From DASSSY01 sp035708205 (GTDB lineage: Bacteria > Bacteroidota > Bacteroidia > Chitinophagales > Chitinophagaceae): DNA of 64,000 nt. The stretch is from positions 517,344 to 581,343 of the forward strand of contig DASSSY010000006.1 of NCBI GenBank assembly GCA_035708205.1, in the 5' to 3' direction. Shown here in pieces: positions 25,916 through 34,666 of the stretch (the first letter of the stretch is position 1; each line of letters opens with the position of its first letter). The position numbers and the translations under genes are program-made. The notes under the pieces were generated by a model, which did no database searches, was not told the DNA's origin, and saw only the letters and a list, made by a program, of their open reading frames with translations.

Positions 25916-26386
25916 CTAACGCTTCAATATTTTGACCGATCCCGAGCGTCCCTGTTCATTGTTGAGCTGCAGGATATATGCACCGGCCGGCAAAGCAGAT
26001 AAATCTATGGTATTTCGGCCTGGTGAAGTTTTAATGCGCTTTTTAAAGCCCGTTGCTAAAGCGTTGCAAACGGACAGCTCCGCGTTACCGTTATATCTTC
26101 AATGTATATTGAGATCAGGATTGCTATAATTAAAATTGGTGCCGGGTTGCCGGAATACCTGAATGTTGTCGGGTCCGTGGAACCATCCTCAGAATAGATT
26201 TGCGCAATAACCCGCTGCCGGAGTTGCAGGTTTTGCAGGGGAAGACAGAGGTTTTGATGGGGTCAGCAAGCGGTCAGCCATCCGGTGTTTCCGCCGTTGC
26301 GGGGAGAGGCGTTTAAAGAATCATGAACCGGTTGCGTCTGAACGGCTGATCCCGATGGCCGCCAGGGTAAGGATGTATTTTTTCAT
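25916..26386 (-). pseudogene. Decayed secreted protein with type IX sorting domain
   Basis: Read leftwards, ATG at 26384-26386 opens a signal-peptide start (MKKYILTLAAIGI) that hits a stop after 19 codons. Near the far end one frame reads a type A T9SS C-terminal sorting domain: NAELSVCNALATGF, then NTIDLSALPAGAYILQLN and VKILKR before TAG at 25916-25918. The middle is broken by stops and frame changes and is far too short for a cargo domain, so this is a deleted and decayed cargo gene. The terminator after it is still intact. Confidence 0.75.
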
Positions 26387-26507
26387 AGGTCAGGGAAATG
26401 AAGATAAGCAGTGTAATAAAGATGGATATCGCTGACATTATAATAAAATTTTAATGTATTCGGCCAGGTTCTATTGTACCGGGAATAACAAAATAGCTAA
26501 GAAAGAT

Positions 26508-26540
26508 TTTGGGCAATTTTTAAAAATATCATTACCTTTG
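26508..26540 (+). promoter_or_regulatory. Promoter of tRNA-Gln
   Basis: TTTG at 26508-26511 and TACCTTTG at 26533-26540, spaced by 21 bp, fit the -33/-7 pattern. The tRNA begins 20 nt downstream. Confidence 0.6.
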
Positions 26541-26559
26541 CAGCCGCATTCCACACAAT

Positions 26560-26630
26560 AGTTCTATGGTGTAATGGTAGCACAGCAGATTCTGGTTCTG
26601 TTTGTCTGGGTTCGAGTCCTAGTAGAACTA
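26560..26630 (+). tRNA. tRNA-Gln (CTG anticodon)
   Basis: A 71-nt cloverleaf: acceptor AGTTCTA / TAGAACT, a D-arm with AATGGTAG, an anticodon stem GCAGA / TCTGT with loop TTCTGGT (anticodon CTG), a T-loop TTCGAGT and discriminator A. CCA is not encoded, as usual in Bacteroidota. Confidence 0.92.
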
Positions 26631-26714
26631 CACTCAATTGCTCACACACTGCTTTTGCCCGGAAGGGCATTTTTTATTTCTTATATTTGTTCAAGCATTT
26701 TCAAGATCAGCCCC

Positions 26715-27509
26715 ATGCAACAATACCTCGAATTACTGCAACATATTTTAGATACGGGTGTGGAAAAAGGCGACCGTACGGGCACCGGCACCTTAAGTTG
26801 CTTTGGTTATCAGATGCGCTTTGATCTTGAGGCCGGGTTTCCTTTGGTCACCACTAAAAAGCTCCATTTAAAGTCCATTATTTATGAATTGTTGTGGTTC
26901 TTAAAAGGAGACACCAATATCGGTTACCTGAAAGAGCACAATGTGCGTATATGGGATGAGTGGGCGGATGAGAACGGTGATCTCGGCCCGGTTTACGGTA
27001 AGCAATGGCGTAGTTGGGAAGGTGCGGACGGCCGGTTGCATGACCAGATCACAACGGCTATCCATCAGATCAAAAATAACCCCGACAGCCGGCGGATTAT
27101 CGTCAATGCCTGGAATGTCGGCGAGCTGGATGCCATGGCGTTGAGTCCCTGTCACGCTTTGTTCCAGTTTTATGTCGCCAGTGGAAAATTGAGTTGCCAG
27201 CTTTACCAGCGGAGCGCTGATGTTTTTTTGGGCGTTCCGTTCAATATCGCGTCCTACGCCCTCCTGACCATGATGATGGCGCAGGTTTGCGGTTTAAAGC
27301 CGGGTAGTTTTATTCATACCTTCGGCGATGTTCATTTATATAAAAATCATATTGAACAGGCCAGGCTGCAATTGAGCCGGCAGCCGTTCCCTTTGCCTCA
27401 AATGAAGCTTAATCCCGGAATAGACGATCTTTTCCGTTTCTCTTATGAGGATTTTACGCTTGAGGGCTACCGGGCGCATCCGCATATCAAAGCCCCTGTG
27501 GCGGTATAA
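26715..27509 (+). CDS. thyA: Thymidylate synthase
   Basis: The 264-residue product methylates dUMP to dTMP with methylene-tetrahydrofolate. Signatures are DRTGTGTLSCFGYQMRFDL, PVYGKQWRSWEG, the catalytic cysteine in LSPCHALFQFYV and QRSADVFLGVPFNIASYA. The end PHPxIKAPVAV (here HPHIKAPVAV) is the family C-terminus. The ATG at 26715 is used because it gives the normal length; the frame is open further upstream only because it runs through tRNA-Gln. It may be co-transcribed with that tRNA, since no separate promoter is obvious. Confidence 0.97.
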   Translation: MQQYLELLQHILDTGVEKGDRTGTGTLSCFGYQMRFDLEAGFPLVTTKKLHLKSIIYELLWFLKGDTNIGYLKEHNVRIWDEWADENGDLGPVYGKQWRSWEGADGRLHDQITTAIHQIKNNPDSRRIIVNAWNVGELDAMALSPCHALFQFYVASGKLSCQLYQRSADVFLGVPFNIASYALLTMMMAQVCGLKPGSFIHTFGDVHLYKNHIEQARLQLSRQPFPLPQMKLNPGIDDLFRFSYEDFTLEGYRAHPHIKAPVAV

Positions 27510-27596
27510 ATGATAGTCCCATAGTCAAACCAGGGCTTTCAAAACCAGGCAGGCCAAGGCTTCCCGTTTTCTTTATGCCAAAAAAAACGGATTGCT

Positions 27597-27604
27597 TACC
27601 TTTG
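27597..27604 (+). promoter_or_regulatory. -7 promoter element of etfBA
   Basis: TACCTTTG matches TAnnTTTG, with TTTATG about 20 bp upstream as a weak -33. The etfB ATG is 37 nt downstream. Confidence 0.6.
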
Positions 27605-27641
27605 CGCCGACAAATATTCATTTATCTAAAAAATAGTCCTG

Positions 27642-28385
27642 ATGAAAATATTAGTTTGCATTGCACAAGCGCCGGACACAACCACCAAGATTTCCTTTAC
27701 GGATAACAATACCAGATTTAACGAGCAGGGCGTCACCTATATCATTAACCCTTATGATGAATGGTATGCCGTTGTGAAGGCCTTAGAATTAAAGGAAGCC
27801 GGTAAGGCTTCTGAGGTCCATTTCGTGACGGTCGGCAATAAAAATACGGAAACCATCATCCGGAAAGCATTGGCTTTGGGAGGAGATAAGGCTTTCCGGA
27901 TTGATACCGAGAGTACAGATCCCGTAGCTATTGCGGGCGAGATCGCGGCCTTTGCCAGGGATAAAGGTTATGACCTGGTGCTGACCGGTAAGGAAGCCAT
28001 TGATTACAACAACGCCTCCGTGGGAGCGGCCATTGCCGGCGCACTGGATTGTAATTATGTCGGGATGGCTACATTTTTAGACGTGGACGGCCATCAGGCT
28101 AAAGTAAAGAGAGAGGTTGAGGGTGGCCAGGCTGAGGACAAAGCGGTTTTACCTTTAGTCGTATCCTGCCAGAAAGATATGGCGGAACAGCGTATTCCCA
28201 ACATGCGCGGTATCATGGCCGCACGTACCAAACCATTGGAGGTAGTGCCTTCGGCAGGCATTGCGGCGGCTACCGAGATCATTTCTTATGAATTGCCTCC
28301 TGCAAAGACCGGCGTCAAATTATTCGGGGCGGACCAGATGGACGCGCTGGTGACGGCGTTGCATAATGAAGCCAAAGTGATTTAA
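27642..28385 (+). CDS. etfB: Electron transfer flavoprotein, beta subunit
   Basis: The 247-residue product begins MKILVCIAQAPDTTTKISFTD and has NPYDEWYAVVKALELKE, DLVLTGKEAIDYNNASVGAAIAGAL and VEGGQAEDKAVLPLVVSCQ, all ETF-beta signatures. With EtfA it forms the soluble FAD/AMP heterodimer that carries electrons from acyl-CoA and related dehydrogenases to ETF-quinone oxidoreductase. It is first in a two-gene operon, 46 nt before etfA. The FAD-linked oxidase at 19.5 kb could be a client, but that is speculative. Confidence 0.96.
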   Translation: MKILVCIAQAPDTTTKISFTDNNTRFNEQGVTYIINPYDEWYAVVKALELKEAGKASEVHFVTVGNKNTETIIRKALALGGDKAFRIDTESTDPVAIAGEIAAFARDKGYDLVLTGKEAIDYNNASVGAAIAGALDCNYVGMATFLDVDGHQAKVKREVEGGQAEDKAVLPLVVSCQKDMAEQRIPNMRGIMAARTKPLEVVPSAGIAAATEIISYELPPAKTGVKLFGADQMDALVTALHNEAKVI

Positions 28386-28431
28386 TATCGCCTGCATAAT
28401 ATTATTAACCTCATTTAATCTCATTAATAAG

Positions 28432-29409
28432 ATGTCTGTATTAGTTTTTGTAGATCATACTTCCGGGAACTTTAAAAAGAAAGCCTTCGAATCCATCAAT
28501 TACGCGGCCAAAACCGCCGGAAAAGCTGGCGGTCCCGTAGTGGCGGTGGCTTTGGGTGAAATAGCCGGCGAAGAGCTGGAACAATTGGGCGAATATGGCG
28601 CTGAAAAAGTGCTTCATGTAGCCGATGCCCGTTTAAATAAGCTTTCCGCCAGGGCTTATGCCAAAGCTATTGCGGAGGCGGCTAAACAAGTGGATGCCAA
28701 AGTGATTATCACGGCTCATAATGTTACCGGTAAAGCTGTTGCCGGTATGGTCGCTGCGATGCTGCAAGCCGGTTTGGTGGCCGGTGCCATTGATTATCCG
28801 CAAACCGACAATGGTTTTGTGGTCAAGAAAAACGTGTTCTCCGGGAAGGCGTTTGCCCATGTCAGAATCAATTCCGATATAAAAGTCATCACTTTGGTGC
28901 CCAATACTTTTTCTGTTGAGAAAAAAGAGGGCAGCGCCGCTGTTGAAGCCCTGAGCGTGGCTTTCGGCGACAGCGATTTTGGTGTACAGCAGGTCAATGA
29001 GGAAACCGTTACCGGCAAAACGCCACTGGGCGAAGCCGAATTGGTAGTTAGCGGTGGCCGCGGTCTGAAAGGCCCTGAAAACTGGGGGATGCTGGAAGAT
29101 CTCGCCGACGCTTTAGGCGCTTCTCTGGCCTGCAGCCGTCCCGTGGCCGATGCCGACTGGCGGCCGCACAATGAGCATGTTGGCCAGACCGGGGGCACTA
29201 TACGGCCGAACCTGTACGTCGCTGTCGGCATTTCCGGCGCCATTCAGCACCTGGCCGGGGTCAACGGTTCCAAGACGATCGTCGTTATCAATAAGGATCC
29301 CGAAGCGCCGTTCTTCAAAGCCGCTGATTACGGTGTTGTCGGCGATGCCTTTGAGGTCGTGCCTAAATTAACGGAAGCGGTGAAGAAGTTCAATGCTTCC
29401 CACAATTAA
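28432..29409 (+). CDS. etfA: Electron transfer flavoprotein, alpha subunit
   Basis: The 325-residue product has an N-terminal nucleotide-binding-like domain (VLVFVDHTSGNFKKKAFE) and the C-terminal FAD domain. The latter shows GGRGLKGPENW, ACSRPVADADW, GQTGGTIRPNLYVAVGISGAIQHL and INKDPEAPFFKAADYGVVGDAFEVVPKL, the classic EtfA FAD-binding sequence. It partners EtfB directly upstream, and the operon ends in a strong terminator 32 nt downstream. Confidence 0.97.
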   Translation: MSVLVFVDHTSGNFKKKAFESINYAAKTAGKAGGPVVAVALGEIAGEELEQLGEYGAEKVLHVADARLNKLSARAYAKAIAEAAKQVDAKVIITAHNVTGKAVAGMVAAMLQAGLVAGAIDYPQTDNGFVVKKNVFSGKAFAHVRINSDIKVITLVPNTFSVEKKEGSAAVEALSVAFGDSDFGVQQVNEETVTGKTPLGEAELVVSGGRGLKGPENWGMLEDLADALGASLACSRPVADADWRPHNEHVGQTGGTIRPNLYVAVGISGAIQHLAGVNGSKTIVVINKDPEAPFFKAADYGVVGDAFEVVPKLTEAVKKFNASHN

Positions 29410-29440
29410 AGAGTAAGCGCTATGAGGCGCTGCGTAACCC

Positions 29441-29475
29441 TTTGCCGGTATTTTTTTCCAAAAAATACCGGCAAA
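29441..29475 (+). terminator. Intrinsic terminator after etfBA
   Basis: A 16-bp perfect stem (TTTGCCGGTATTTTTT / AAAAAATACCGGCAAA) is followed by a T-run at 29477-29483. Confidence 0.9.
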
Positions 29476-29500
29476 ATTTTTTTAAATAAAAGCTGCGCCT

Positions 29501-29508
29501 TACCTTTG
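29501..29508 (+). promoter_or_regulatory. -7 promoter element of tRNA-Asn
   Basis: TACCTTTG matches TAnnTTTG and lies 31 nt before the tRNA. Confidence 0.6.
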
Positions 29509-29539
29509 CATTCCTTTCGGGAACGAAAGAGGAAATCAT

Positions 29540-29613
29540 TCTTCCTTAGCTCAGTTGGTTAGAGCATCTGACTGTTAATCAGAGGGTCGTTGGTTCAAGT
29601 CCAACAGGAAGAG
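29540..29613 (+). tRNA. tRNA-Asn (GTT anticodon)
   Basis: A 74-nt cloverleaf with acceptor TCTTCCT / AGGAAGA, D-arm AGCTCAGTTGGTTAGAGC, anticodon arm CTGAC-TGTTAAT-CAG with GTT, and T-loop TTCAAGT. Discriminator G; CCA is not encoded. Confidence 0.95.
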
Positions 29614-29614
29614 C

Positions 29615-29641
29615 AAAGGCCGGAAGTCCCCGGCCTTTTTT
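29615..29641 (+). terminator. Intrinsic terminator after tRNA-Asn
   Basis: Stem AAGGCCGG / CCGGCCTT with a six-base loop is followed by T residues, directly after the tRNA. Confidence 0.85.
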
Positions 29642-29903
29642 GTTATGTATTATATTTATATCCTTTATTGTGTTCAGGATTAATGAAGGTATATACCGTC
29701 TTTGCGGTAGCTGCTAACTCAGGCCCGGCAGGAAGCGCCAAAAGCCGTGATTTCGCGGCCTTGCCTTAAGCTTTGAGGAGCAATGTATATGAGATCTCCA
29801 AGGGACCTTGGCAAGGCCAATACCTGCCCTTTGACCGATACTTCCCAATTTCCCTTACATTTGTTCCTTCCTGAGAAGTCCTTTAAAAATATAAAACAGA
29901 CAA

Positions 29904-31454
29904 ATGAATTCCGCTTTACTGCTCACTATTGTGCTCGGTTATTTTTTATTGCTGTTAGCCATAGCTTATTTTACTTCAAGAGGGAGTAATAACGAATCGT
30001 TCTTTGTTGGGAACCGGAGCAGCAAATGGTGGGTGGTGGCTTTTGGCATGATCGGGACCTCATTGTCCGGCATGACCTTTATCAGCGTTCCGGGAACCGT
30101 GGGCAGCTCAGGCTTTGCATATTTCCAGGTGGTTATCGGCTATTGGTTAGGCTATTTTATTGTCGCCTATGTTTTGCTCCCGGTATATTATAAAATGCGG
30201 CTCACCTCCATTTATACTTATCTGGAAAAACGTTTGGGCGTGAACGCCCATAAAACCGGCGCTTTGTTCTTTATCCTTTCCCGTACCGTGGGGGCCACAT
30301 TGAGATTATATCTCGTGATCAAGGTTTTAGAGATATTTGTTCTGGGCGATCTGGACCTGTCGTTCGGATTGGTATCGGTGGTGATCATGGCGCTTATCCT
30401 GCTGTACACTTTCAAGGGCGGCGTTAAGACCATTGTCTGGACGGATACGCTGCAAACAACTTTTATGCTGCTGTCCCTGCTGGCCGGCATCATTTATATC
30501 GCCTCAAAACTGGACCTGGGAGTGGGCGAAGCCTGGCATACCCTCTCCGCACGGCACCTGACGCATATTTTTACCGGTGATCCCTTGTCGGGCAATAATT
30601 TCCTCAAACAGGTCATTGGTGGCGCTTTTATAACCATTGGCATGACGGGACTGGACCAGGAGATGATGCAAAAGAATATCAGCGTAACCAATTTAAAGGA
30701 TTCTCAAAAAAATATGGTGGTCATGGGCACCATGCAGATGATCGTCGTGTTTATTTTCCTGTTCCTGGGAGGGCTGCTCACGATTTATGCGCAACGGAAC
30801 GGGATCTCTGCCAGTGGTGACGACCTTTTCCCGGCCATAGCCATTAAAAGCGGCCTGCCTTTCGCTTTGACCATCATTTTCATTATCGGGCTGATCTCTG
30901 CATTATTTCCCAGCGCGGACGGCGCTTTAACGGCCTTAACATCCTCCACCTGCATTGACCTGCTGGGCATGCAACACCGCAAGGACTGGTCGGACAGGAA
31001 GAAAACCCGTATCCGCCTGATCATTCACAATATCTTCGCCCTGGTCTTTTTAGGCTTTATCTTCTTTTTCAGAAGTGTGGATAAAGGTTCTCTGATCAAT
31101 ATCTTATTAAAATTGGCCGGCTATACCTATGGGCCCTTGCTGGGGCTGTTTGCTTTTGGCTTGCTGACAAAACGGAAAGCGTCAAAAGGCTGGGCGCTGC
31201 CGGCGTCATTAATTTCCATTGTGCTGACGCTGTTCCTGGACCTGGTCAATAACCCGGAGTGGTATGCCCCGCGGCTGTCCTTTTCCCCCGGATTTACCCG
31301 ATCGCTGATGCAGCTCTCAGGCACGCTGTTCCATGGCTATAAAATTGGGGTGGAGCTTCTGGCCATTAATGCTTTAATAACCTTCGGGTTAATGTACCTG
31401 GGCGCTCAAAGGTCAACAAAGAAGCCGTGGCGGGGCATCGTCAGTGATTTTTGA
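29904..31454 (+). CDS. Sodium:solute symporter (SSS family)
   Basis: The 516-residue product is a polytopic membrane protein with roughly 13 hydrophobic segments. Family blocks include SFFVGNRSSKWWVVAFGMIGTSLSGMTFISVPG (helix 2 / sodium-site region), LTSIYTYLEKRLG, YTFKGGVKTIVWTDTLQ and GLISALFPSADGALTALTSS (the conserved helix-8 Na site). It probably imports an organic solute with sodium; the substrate is unknown, though Bacteroidota members are often annotated as sugar, sialic-acid or nucleoside carriers. The gene is solitary and convergent with the KAS-III-like gene 26 nt away. Confidence 0.93.
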   Translation: MNSALLLTIVLGYFLLLLAIAYFTSRGSNNESFFVGNRSSKWWVVAFGMIGTSLSGMTFISVPGTVGSSGFAYFQVVIGYWLGYFIVAYVLLPVYYKMRLTSIYTYLEKRLGVNAHKTGALFFILSRTVGATLRLYLVIKVLEIFVLGDLDLSFGLVSVVIMALILLYTFKGGVKTIVWTDTLQTTFMLLSLLAGIIYIASKLDLGVGEAWHTLSARHLTHIFTGDPLSGNNFLKQVIGGAFITIGMTGLDQEMMQKNISVTNLKDSQKNMVVMGTMQMIVVFIFLFLGGLLTIYAQRNGISASGDDLFPAIAIKSGLPFALTIIFIIGLISALFPSADGALTALTSSTCIDLLGMQHRKDWSDRKKTRIRLIIHNIFALVFLGFIFFFRSVDKGSLINILLKLAGYTYGPLLGLFAFGLLTKRKASKGWALPASLISIVLTLFLDLVNNPEWYAPRLSFSPGFTRSLMQLSGTLFHGYKIGVELLAINALITFGLMYLGAQRSTKKPWRGIVSDF

Positions 31455-31480
31455 GAAAGCTTAGTCGTAGAAGAGGGTGG

Positions 31481-32551
31481 TTACATCCGGTAAGTAATGG
31501 CATTGATGTTCATGCCGGCGCCGACGGAAGCCATCAGTAAGATGTCGCCTTTGCTGACGGCATATTCGGGCATTTCACCATTGTGGATCAAATCCAGTAA
31601 TGTGGGGATCGTGGCCACAGAGCTGTTGCCTAATTTTGCAATGCTCATGGGCATGATCAGGTCGGGAATATTCTTTTCCCTGTAAAGGGCAAAGAACCGC
31701 TGCAGCATGGCCTCGTCCATTTTTTCATTGGCCTGATGCAGGACCACCCGCCGGATGTCTTTAATGTCCAGGCCGGCGGCTTCCAGGCATTCCTTCATGG
31801 CCATTGGCACATTCTTCAGGGCGAACTCGTAGATCTTCCGGCCTTTCATCTTGATAAAACGAACGTCCTGCTCATGTTGCTCATTATAGGATTTATCAAA
31901 ATAAAGGTATTGCAATTCATGATCGGTAAAGGACTTGGACACCGCGCTGATGATGCCCGAATCATCGTCGTCATTCTTATTATTCTCCATAACCACCGCT
32001 CCGGCGCCGTCGCCATAGATCATGGAGTCGCGGTCGTGCGGGTCAGTGACACGGGACAAGGTTTCTGCCGATACCACTAAAAATTTACCCTCTTTGTTGT
32101 TTTCTAAAAACTGTTTGGCGATAATGACCGATTGTACCCAGCCCGGGCAGCCGCACATTACGTCGAAAGCCATGCAATCGGGCTTTTTGATCTTCAGCTT
32201 ATGCTTAATACGGGAAGCTAAGGACGGTACGGTATCCGATTGGATCTTGCCTAAGGGAATATCGCCGTAATTATGGGCGCAAATGATCCCGCTCAGCGCT
32301 TCAGGATCAGCTCCGGATTGTTTCAGCGCCTTTTCAGCGGCTATAAATCCCAGGTCCGAGCTGACCTGGCGGTCATTCGCATAGCGCCGCTGGCGGATCC
32401 CGGTAATGGATTTGAATTTTTCAATAATCTTCTCGTTGGGCAGACTTAGCGGAACACCTTTGTCATCAAAAAACCGGCTGGTTAGAAAAGCGCTTTCATC
32501 TACTACTTTTTCCGGGATGCAACTCCCATAACCAGAGAAAACTATTGCCAT
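31481..32551 (-). CDS. 3-oxoacyl-ACP synthase III family enzyme (FabH-like)
   Basis: The 356-residue product has the thiolase fold with the KAS III triad: catalytic cysteine at about C135 in FDVMCGCPGWV, histidine in VVLHQANEKMDE and asparagine in IAKLGNSSVATIP. MIYGDGAGAVVME is also typical. KAS III enzymes condense acetyl- or acyl-CoA with malonyl-ACP to start fatty-acid synthesis, but this variant differs from the housekeeping FabH (a longer mid-region with an NNKNDDDDSG loop). A specialised fatty-acid or lipid role is therefore possible. The gene is solitary, beside an acyl-CoA thioesterase. Confidence 0.88.
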   Translation of the reverse strand: MAIVFSGYGSCIPEKVVDESAFLTSRFFDDKGVPLSLPNEKIIEKFKSITGIRQRRYANDRQVSSDLGFIAAEKALKQSGADPEALSGIICAHNYGDIPLGKIQSDTVPSLASRIKHKLKIKKPDCMAFDVMCGCPGWVQSVIIAKQFLENNKEGKFLVVSAETLSRVTDPHDRDSMIYGDGAGAVVMENNKNDDDDSGIISAVSKSFTDHELQYLYFDKSYNEQHEQDVRFIKMKGRKIYEFALKNVPMAMKECLEAAGLDIKDIRRVVLHQANEKMDEAMLQRFFALYREKNIPDLIMPMSIAKLGNSSVATIPTLLDLIHNGEMPEYAVSKGDILLMASVGAGMNINAITYRM

Positions 32552-32892
32552 GATAATAAGAAAAGTTTAGGCTGCAAGTTACGCCTTTTTAACGAGGAGA
32601 TAAAATATGGCTTTACAGGCTCCGGCATTTTAAATTGAGCCGAAGACCTGTTTTTAGCGGGAGGGCGTTTTCTTCCGGTCGGTCCGTCTGCCGGTCCAGC
32701 CGTACTGACCGGGTAATTTTTTTTACGCCGGGAAGCTGTTTTATCGCCATAAAGCGAAAAATATGGCCTAGATGTTCTTGAGCAATAGCCAAGGAACTTG
32801 TATTGTAGCTTATTTTCAACTATATTTATCGCGTAAAATAGCCATTATTTTAAAATAATTAACAGCATTCTTTCAATAAAATTTGCAAAAAA
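32552..32892. other. Gap between the KAS-III-like and thioesterase genes, no supported gene
   Basis: A 68-codon minus-strand frame is open here but has no domain, signal or start context worth supporting. No terminator and no strong promoter match was found. Confidence 0.4.
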
Positions 32893-33378
32893 ATGAACGG
32901 AAGCAGCGGGCGGCATCATTTGTTTTTTCAGTTTATCAGCGAGCCCCAGGACGTCAATTTCGGGGGAAAGGTGCATGGCGGTATCGTCATGAAATGGATC
33001 GACCAGGCGGCCTATGCCTGCGCGGGCAATTGGTCGGGAGGCTACTGTGTAACCGTTTATGTGGGCGGCATCCGGTTTTACAAGCCCATCCTTATCGGGG
33101 CGATTGTCCGGGTAGAGGCCCGTATTATTTACACCGGGAAAACCAGCATGCACATTGCCGTTGACGTGATGTCCAAAAAAATTGGGGAGACGTCATTTGA
33201 AAAAACTACCCATTGCATCATCGTTTTTGTAGCGGTTGACGAAAACGGGCGGCCCAGGCCGGTACCGGCCTGGACGCCCCGTACAGCAGGGGACAAGGCT
33301 ATGGAGACCTATGCCAGGCGATTAATGGAGCTGCGCAGGGACATTGACCTGGAAATGAAGCCGCATGTCGGCCGTTGA
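32893..33378 (+). CDS. Acyl-CoA thioesterase, hotdog fold (YciA/BACH type)
   Basis: The 161-residue product shows the hotdog thioesterase layout: NFGGKVHGGIVMKWIDQAAYACAGNWSGG (the catalytic Asp and the helix following the HGG turn), then RFYKPILIGAIVRVEARIIYTGKTSMHIAVDV. These enzymes hydrolyse acyl-CoA to free acid and CoA in the cytoplasm. Neighbouring genes (KAS III-like, ETF) are also linked to acyl chemistry, but they are not in one operon. Length is typical for the single-domain type. Confidence 0.9.
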   Translation: MNGSSGRHHLFFQFISEPQDVNFGGKVHGGIVMKWIDQAAYACAGNWSGGYCVTVYVGGIRFYKPILIGAIVRVEARIIYTGKTSMHIAVDVMSKKIGETSFEKTTHCIIVFVAVDENGRPRPVPAWTPRTAGDKAMETYARRLMELRRDIDLEMKPHVGR

Positions 33379-33484
33379 CGGGTCTCGCTGAAAATATTAG
33401 GATTAGGCCCTGGGCCGGGATGGGGATAGACCAGGACCTGGTATCAAAGGGCCCCGGCAGGACCGGTCTTACCCGGAACCCGGA

Positions 33485-34438
33485 TCAGTAATCAAAACTG
33501 GCCGTAAACCGGACAATTTCCCGCTTCTGGGAGAGGATGTGCCAGTTGCCGTCATAGCTGATAAAGGTAGGCAGGAGCTGCCCCCCGGCTTTTGACAGGT
33601 CCACATGCATCACCACGTCAAAATCAAAGAGCATGGTCCTGTAAGATAACGCGTAATCGCGGGCGATGATGGCGTTATCGGACCGGCGCAGCCATGTTTT
33701 AAAGACATTAATGACGACATCATCCTTGTAACCGGGTTTGGGCCGGGCTTCCAGTAAATAGCAGGGAACGCCGTCCTTATCCTCTGAGGTAAGGCTGAAA
33801 TCATATTTTTTGGCGATTCCCGGCTCGAAAATGGCTACTTTGTCGCCTACAAACGGTACTCCCGGTACCGGCCTGCCGGGAAAAAACATGAGATATTTGA
33901 GCTGGGTAATGCTTTTTTCAATGCGCCCGCCTTTGATCTGTTCTTTTTCCAAATGGCCCTTGACGATGTTATTCTCGCCGCAGACCTTTCCTTTGGTAAA
34001 GAATAATTCAGCAAATAACCTGGCGGTATAATAAGCGTAATCGCCGTTGGATTTATAGAAATGTCCCGTGGTCTTTTGAAAAAGGGTATTCATGCTGCGG
34101 CAGCCGTCGCGGTAAATCTGCTTGGTTTCGCTTTGCTGGGAAGCCACGATTTTAGTGCCTTTTTTATTATAAATCTTAATGTCGTTAACGGCGTTGTAGG
34201 TTTGCAGGTTCATGCTCCGGAAAGCTTTGTAAAACGTGGTATCCTGCTCGACCAACCGGATGAAATCTTTGACATTAAAGCCCGTGCTTTCCGCACGGAT
34301 GACCACCTCGTCCAGGACGACGGGCTGGTTAAACGAGGTGGTGTCCACATTTTGCGCGTAAAGGCATCTTACGGTATACAGGAGCAAAATGGCCAAAGGG
34401 ACACATACCTTTTTTTTGAGCGAAAAAAATCCGAGCAT
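33485..34438 (-). CDS. Secreted protein of unknown function
   Basis: The 317-residue product has a signal peptide (KKVCVPLAILLLYTVRCLYAQ). It then has a VVLDEVVIRAES segment reminiscent of the start of carboxypeptidase-like/TonB-box regions, but no plug or barrel. The remainder is a mixed alpha/beta, mostly hydrophilic sequence with conserved-looking YNKKGTKIV and VMHVDLSKAGGQLLPTFISYDGNWH. The late segment resembles outer-membrane lipoprotein-sorting-like beta sheets. I do not recognise a named family. It faces the thioesterase gene convergently and is divergent from miaB. Confidence 0.65.
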   Translation of the reverse strand: MLGFFSLKKKVCVPLAILLLYTVRCLYAQNVDTTSFNQPVVLDEVVIRAESTGFNVKDFIRLVEQDTTFYKAFRSMNLQTYNAVNDIKIYNKKGTKIVASQQSETKQIYRDGCRSMNTLFQKTTGHFYKSNGDYAYYTARLFAELFFTKGKVCGENNIVKGHLEKEQIKGGRIEKSITQLKYLMFFPGRPVPGVPFVGDKVAIFEPGIAKKYDFSLTSEDKDGVPCYLLEARPKPGYKDDVVINVFKTWLRRSDNAIIARDYALSYRTMLFDFDVVMHVDLSKAGGQLLPTFISYDGNWHILSQKREIVRFTASFDY

Positions 34439-34630
34439 TCCGGAAAAATTAAATTCTGGTTTTTATGCCGCTTAGCGCAGTGGAAACGTTTTCGCTTCCG
34501 GCTGCAAATTACGAAACTTTAAGGGGGCGGAGGGTAAAAATTTGCAGGGAAATTGGCTGTGGTCCCTCCTGCCGGCAACCGGCGGCTTTAGAGAGCGAGC
34601 GGATAGCTGCAATTTTGTCAGTCAATTTTG

Positions 34631-34638
34631 TACCTTTG
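34631..34638 (+). promoter_or_regulatory. -7 promoter element of miaB
   Basis: TACCTTTG matches TAnnTTTG. It lies downstream of an in-frame ATG at 34628, which helps decide the true miaB start. Confidence 0.6.
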
Positions 34639-34666
34639 TGCATTCTTAAAAAGGAAAGGTTGGAAT

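Noticed and set aside
26574..26714. N-terminal extension of thyA
   Set aside because: The open frame upstream of ATG 26715 runs through tRNA-Gln and adds residues absent from thymidylate synthases.
32613..32819. 68-codon minus-strand frame upstream of the thioesterase gene
   Set aside because: No family features and no promoter; composition looks non-coding.
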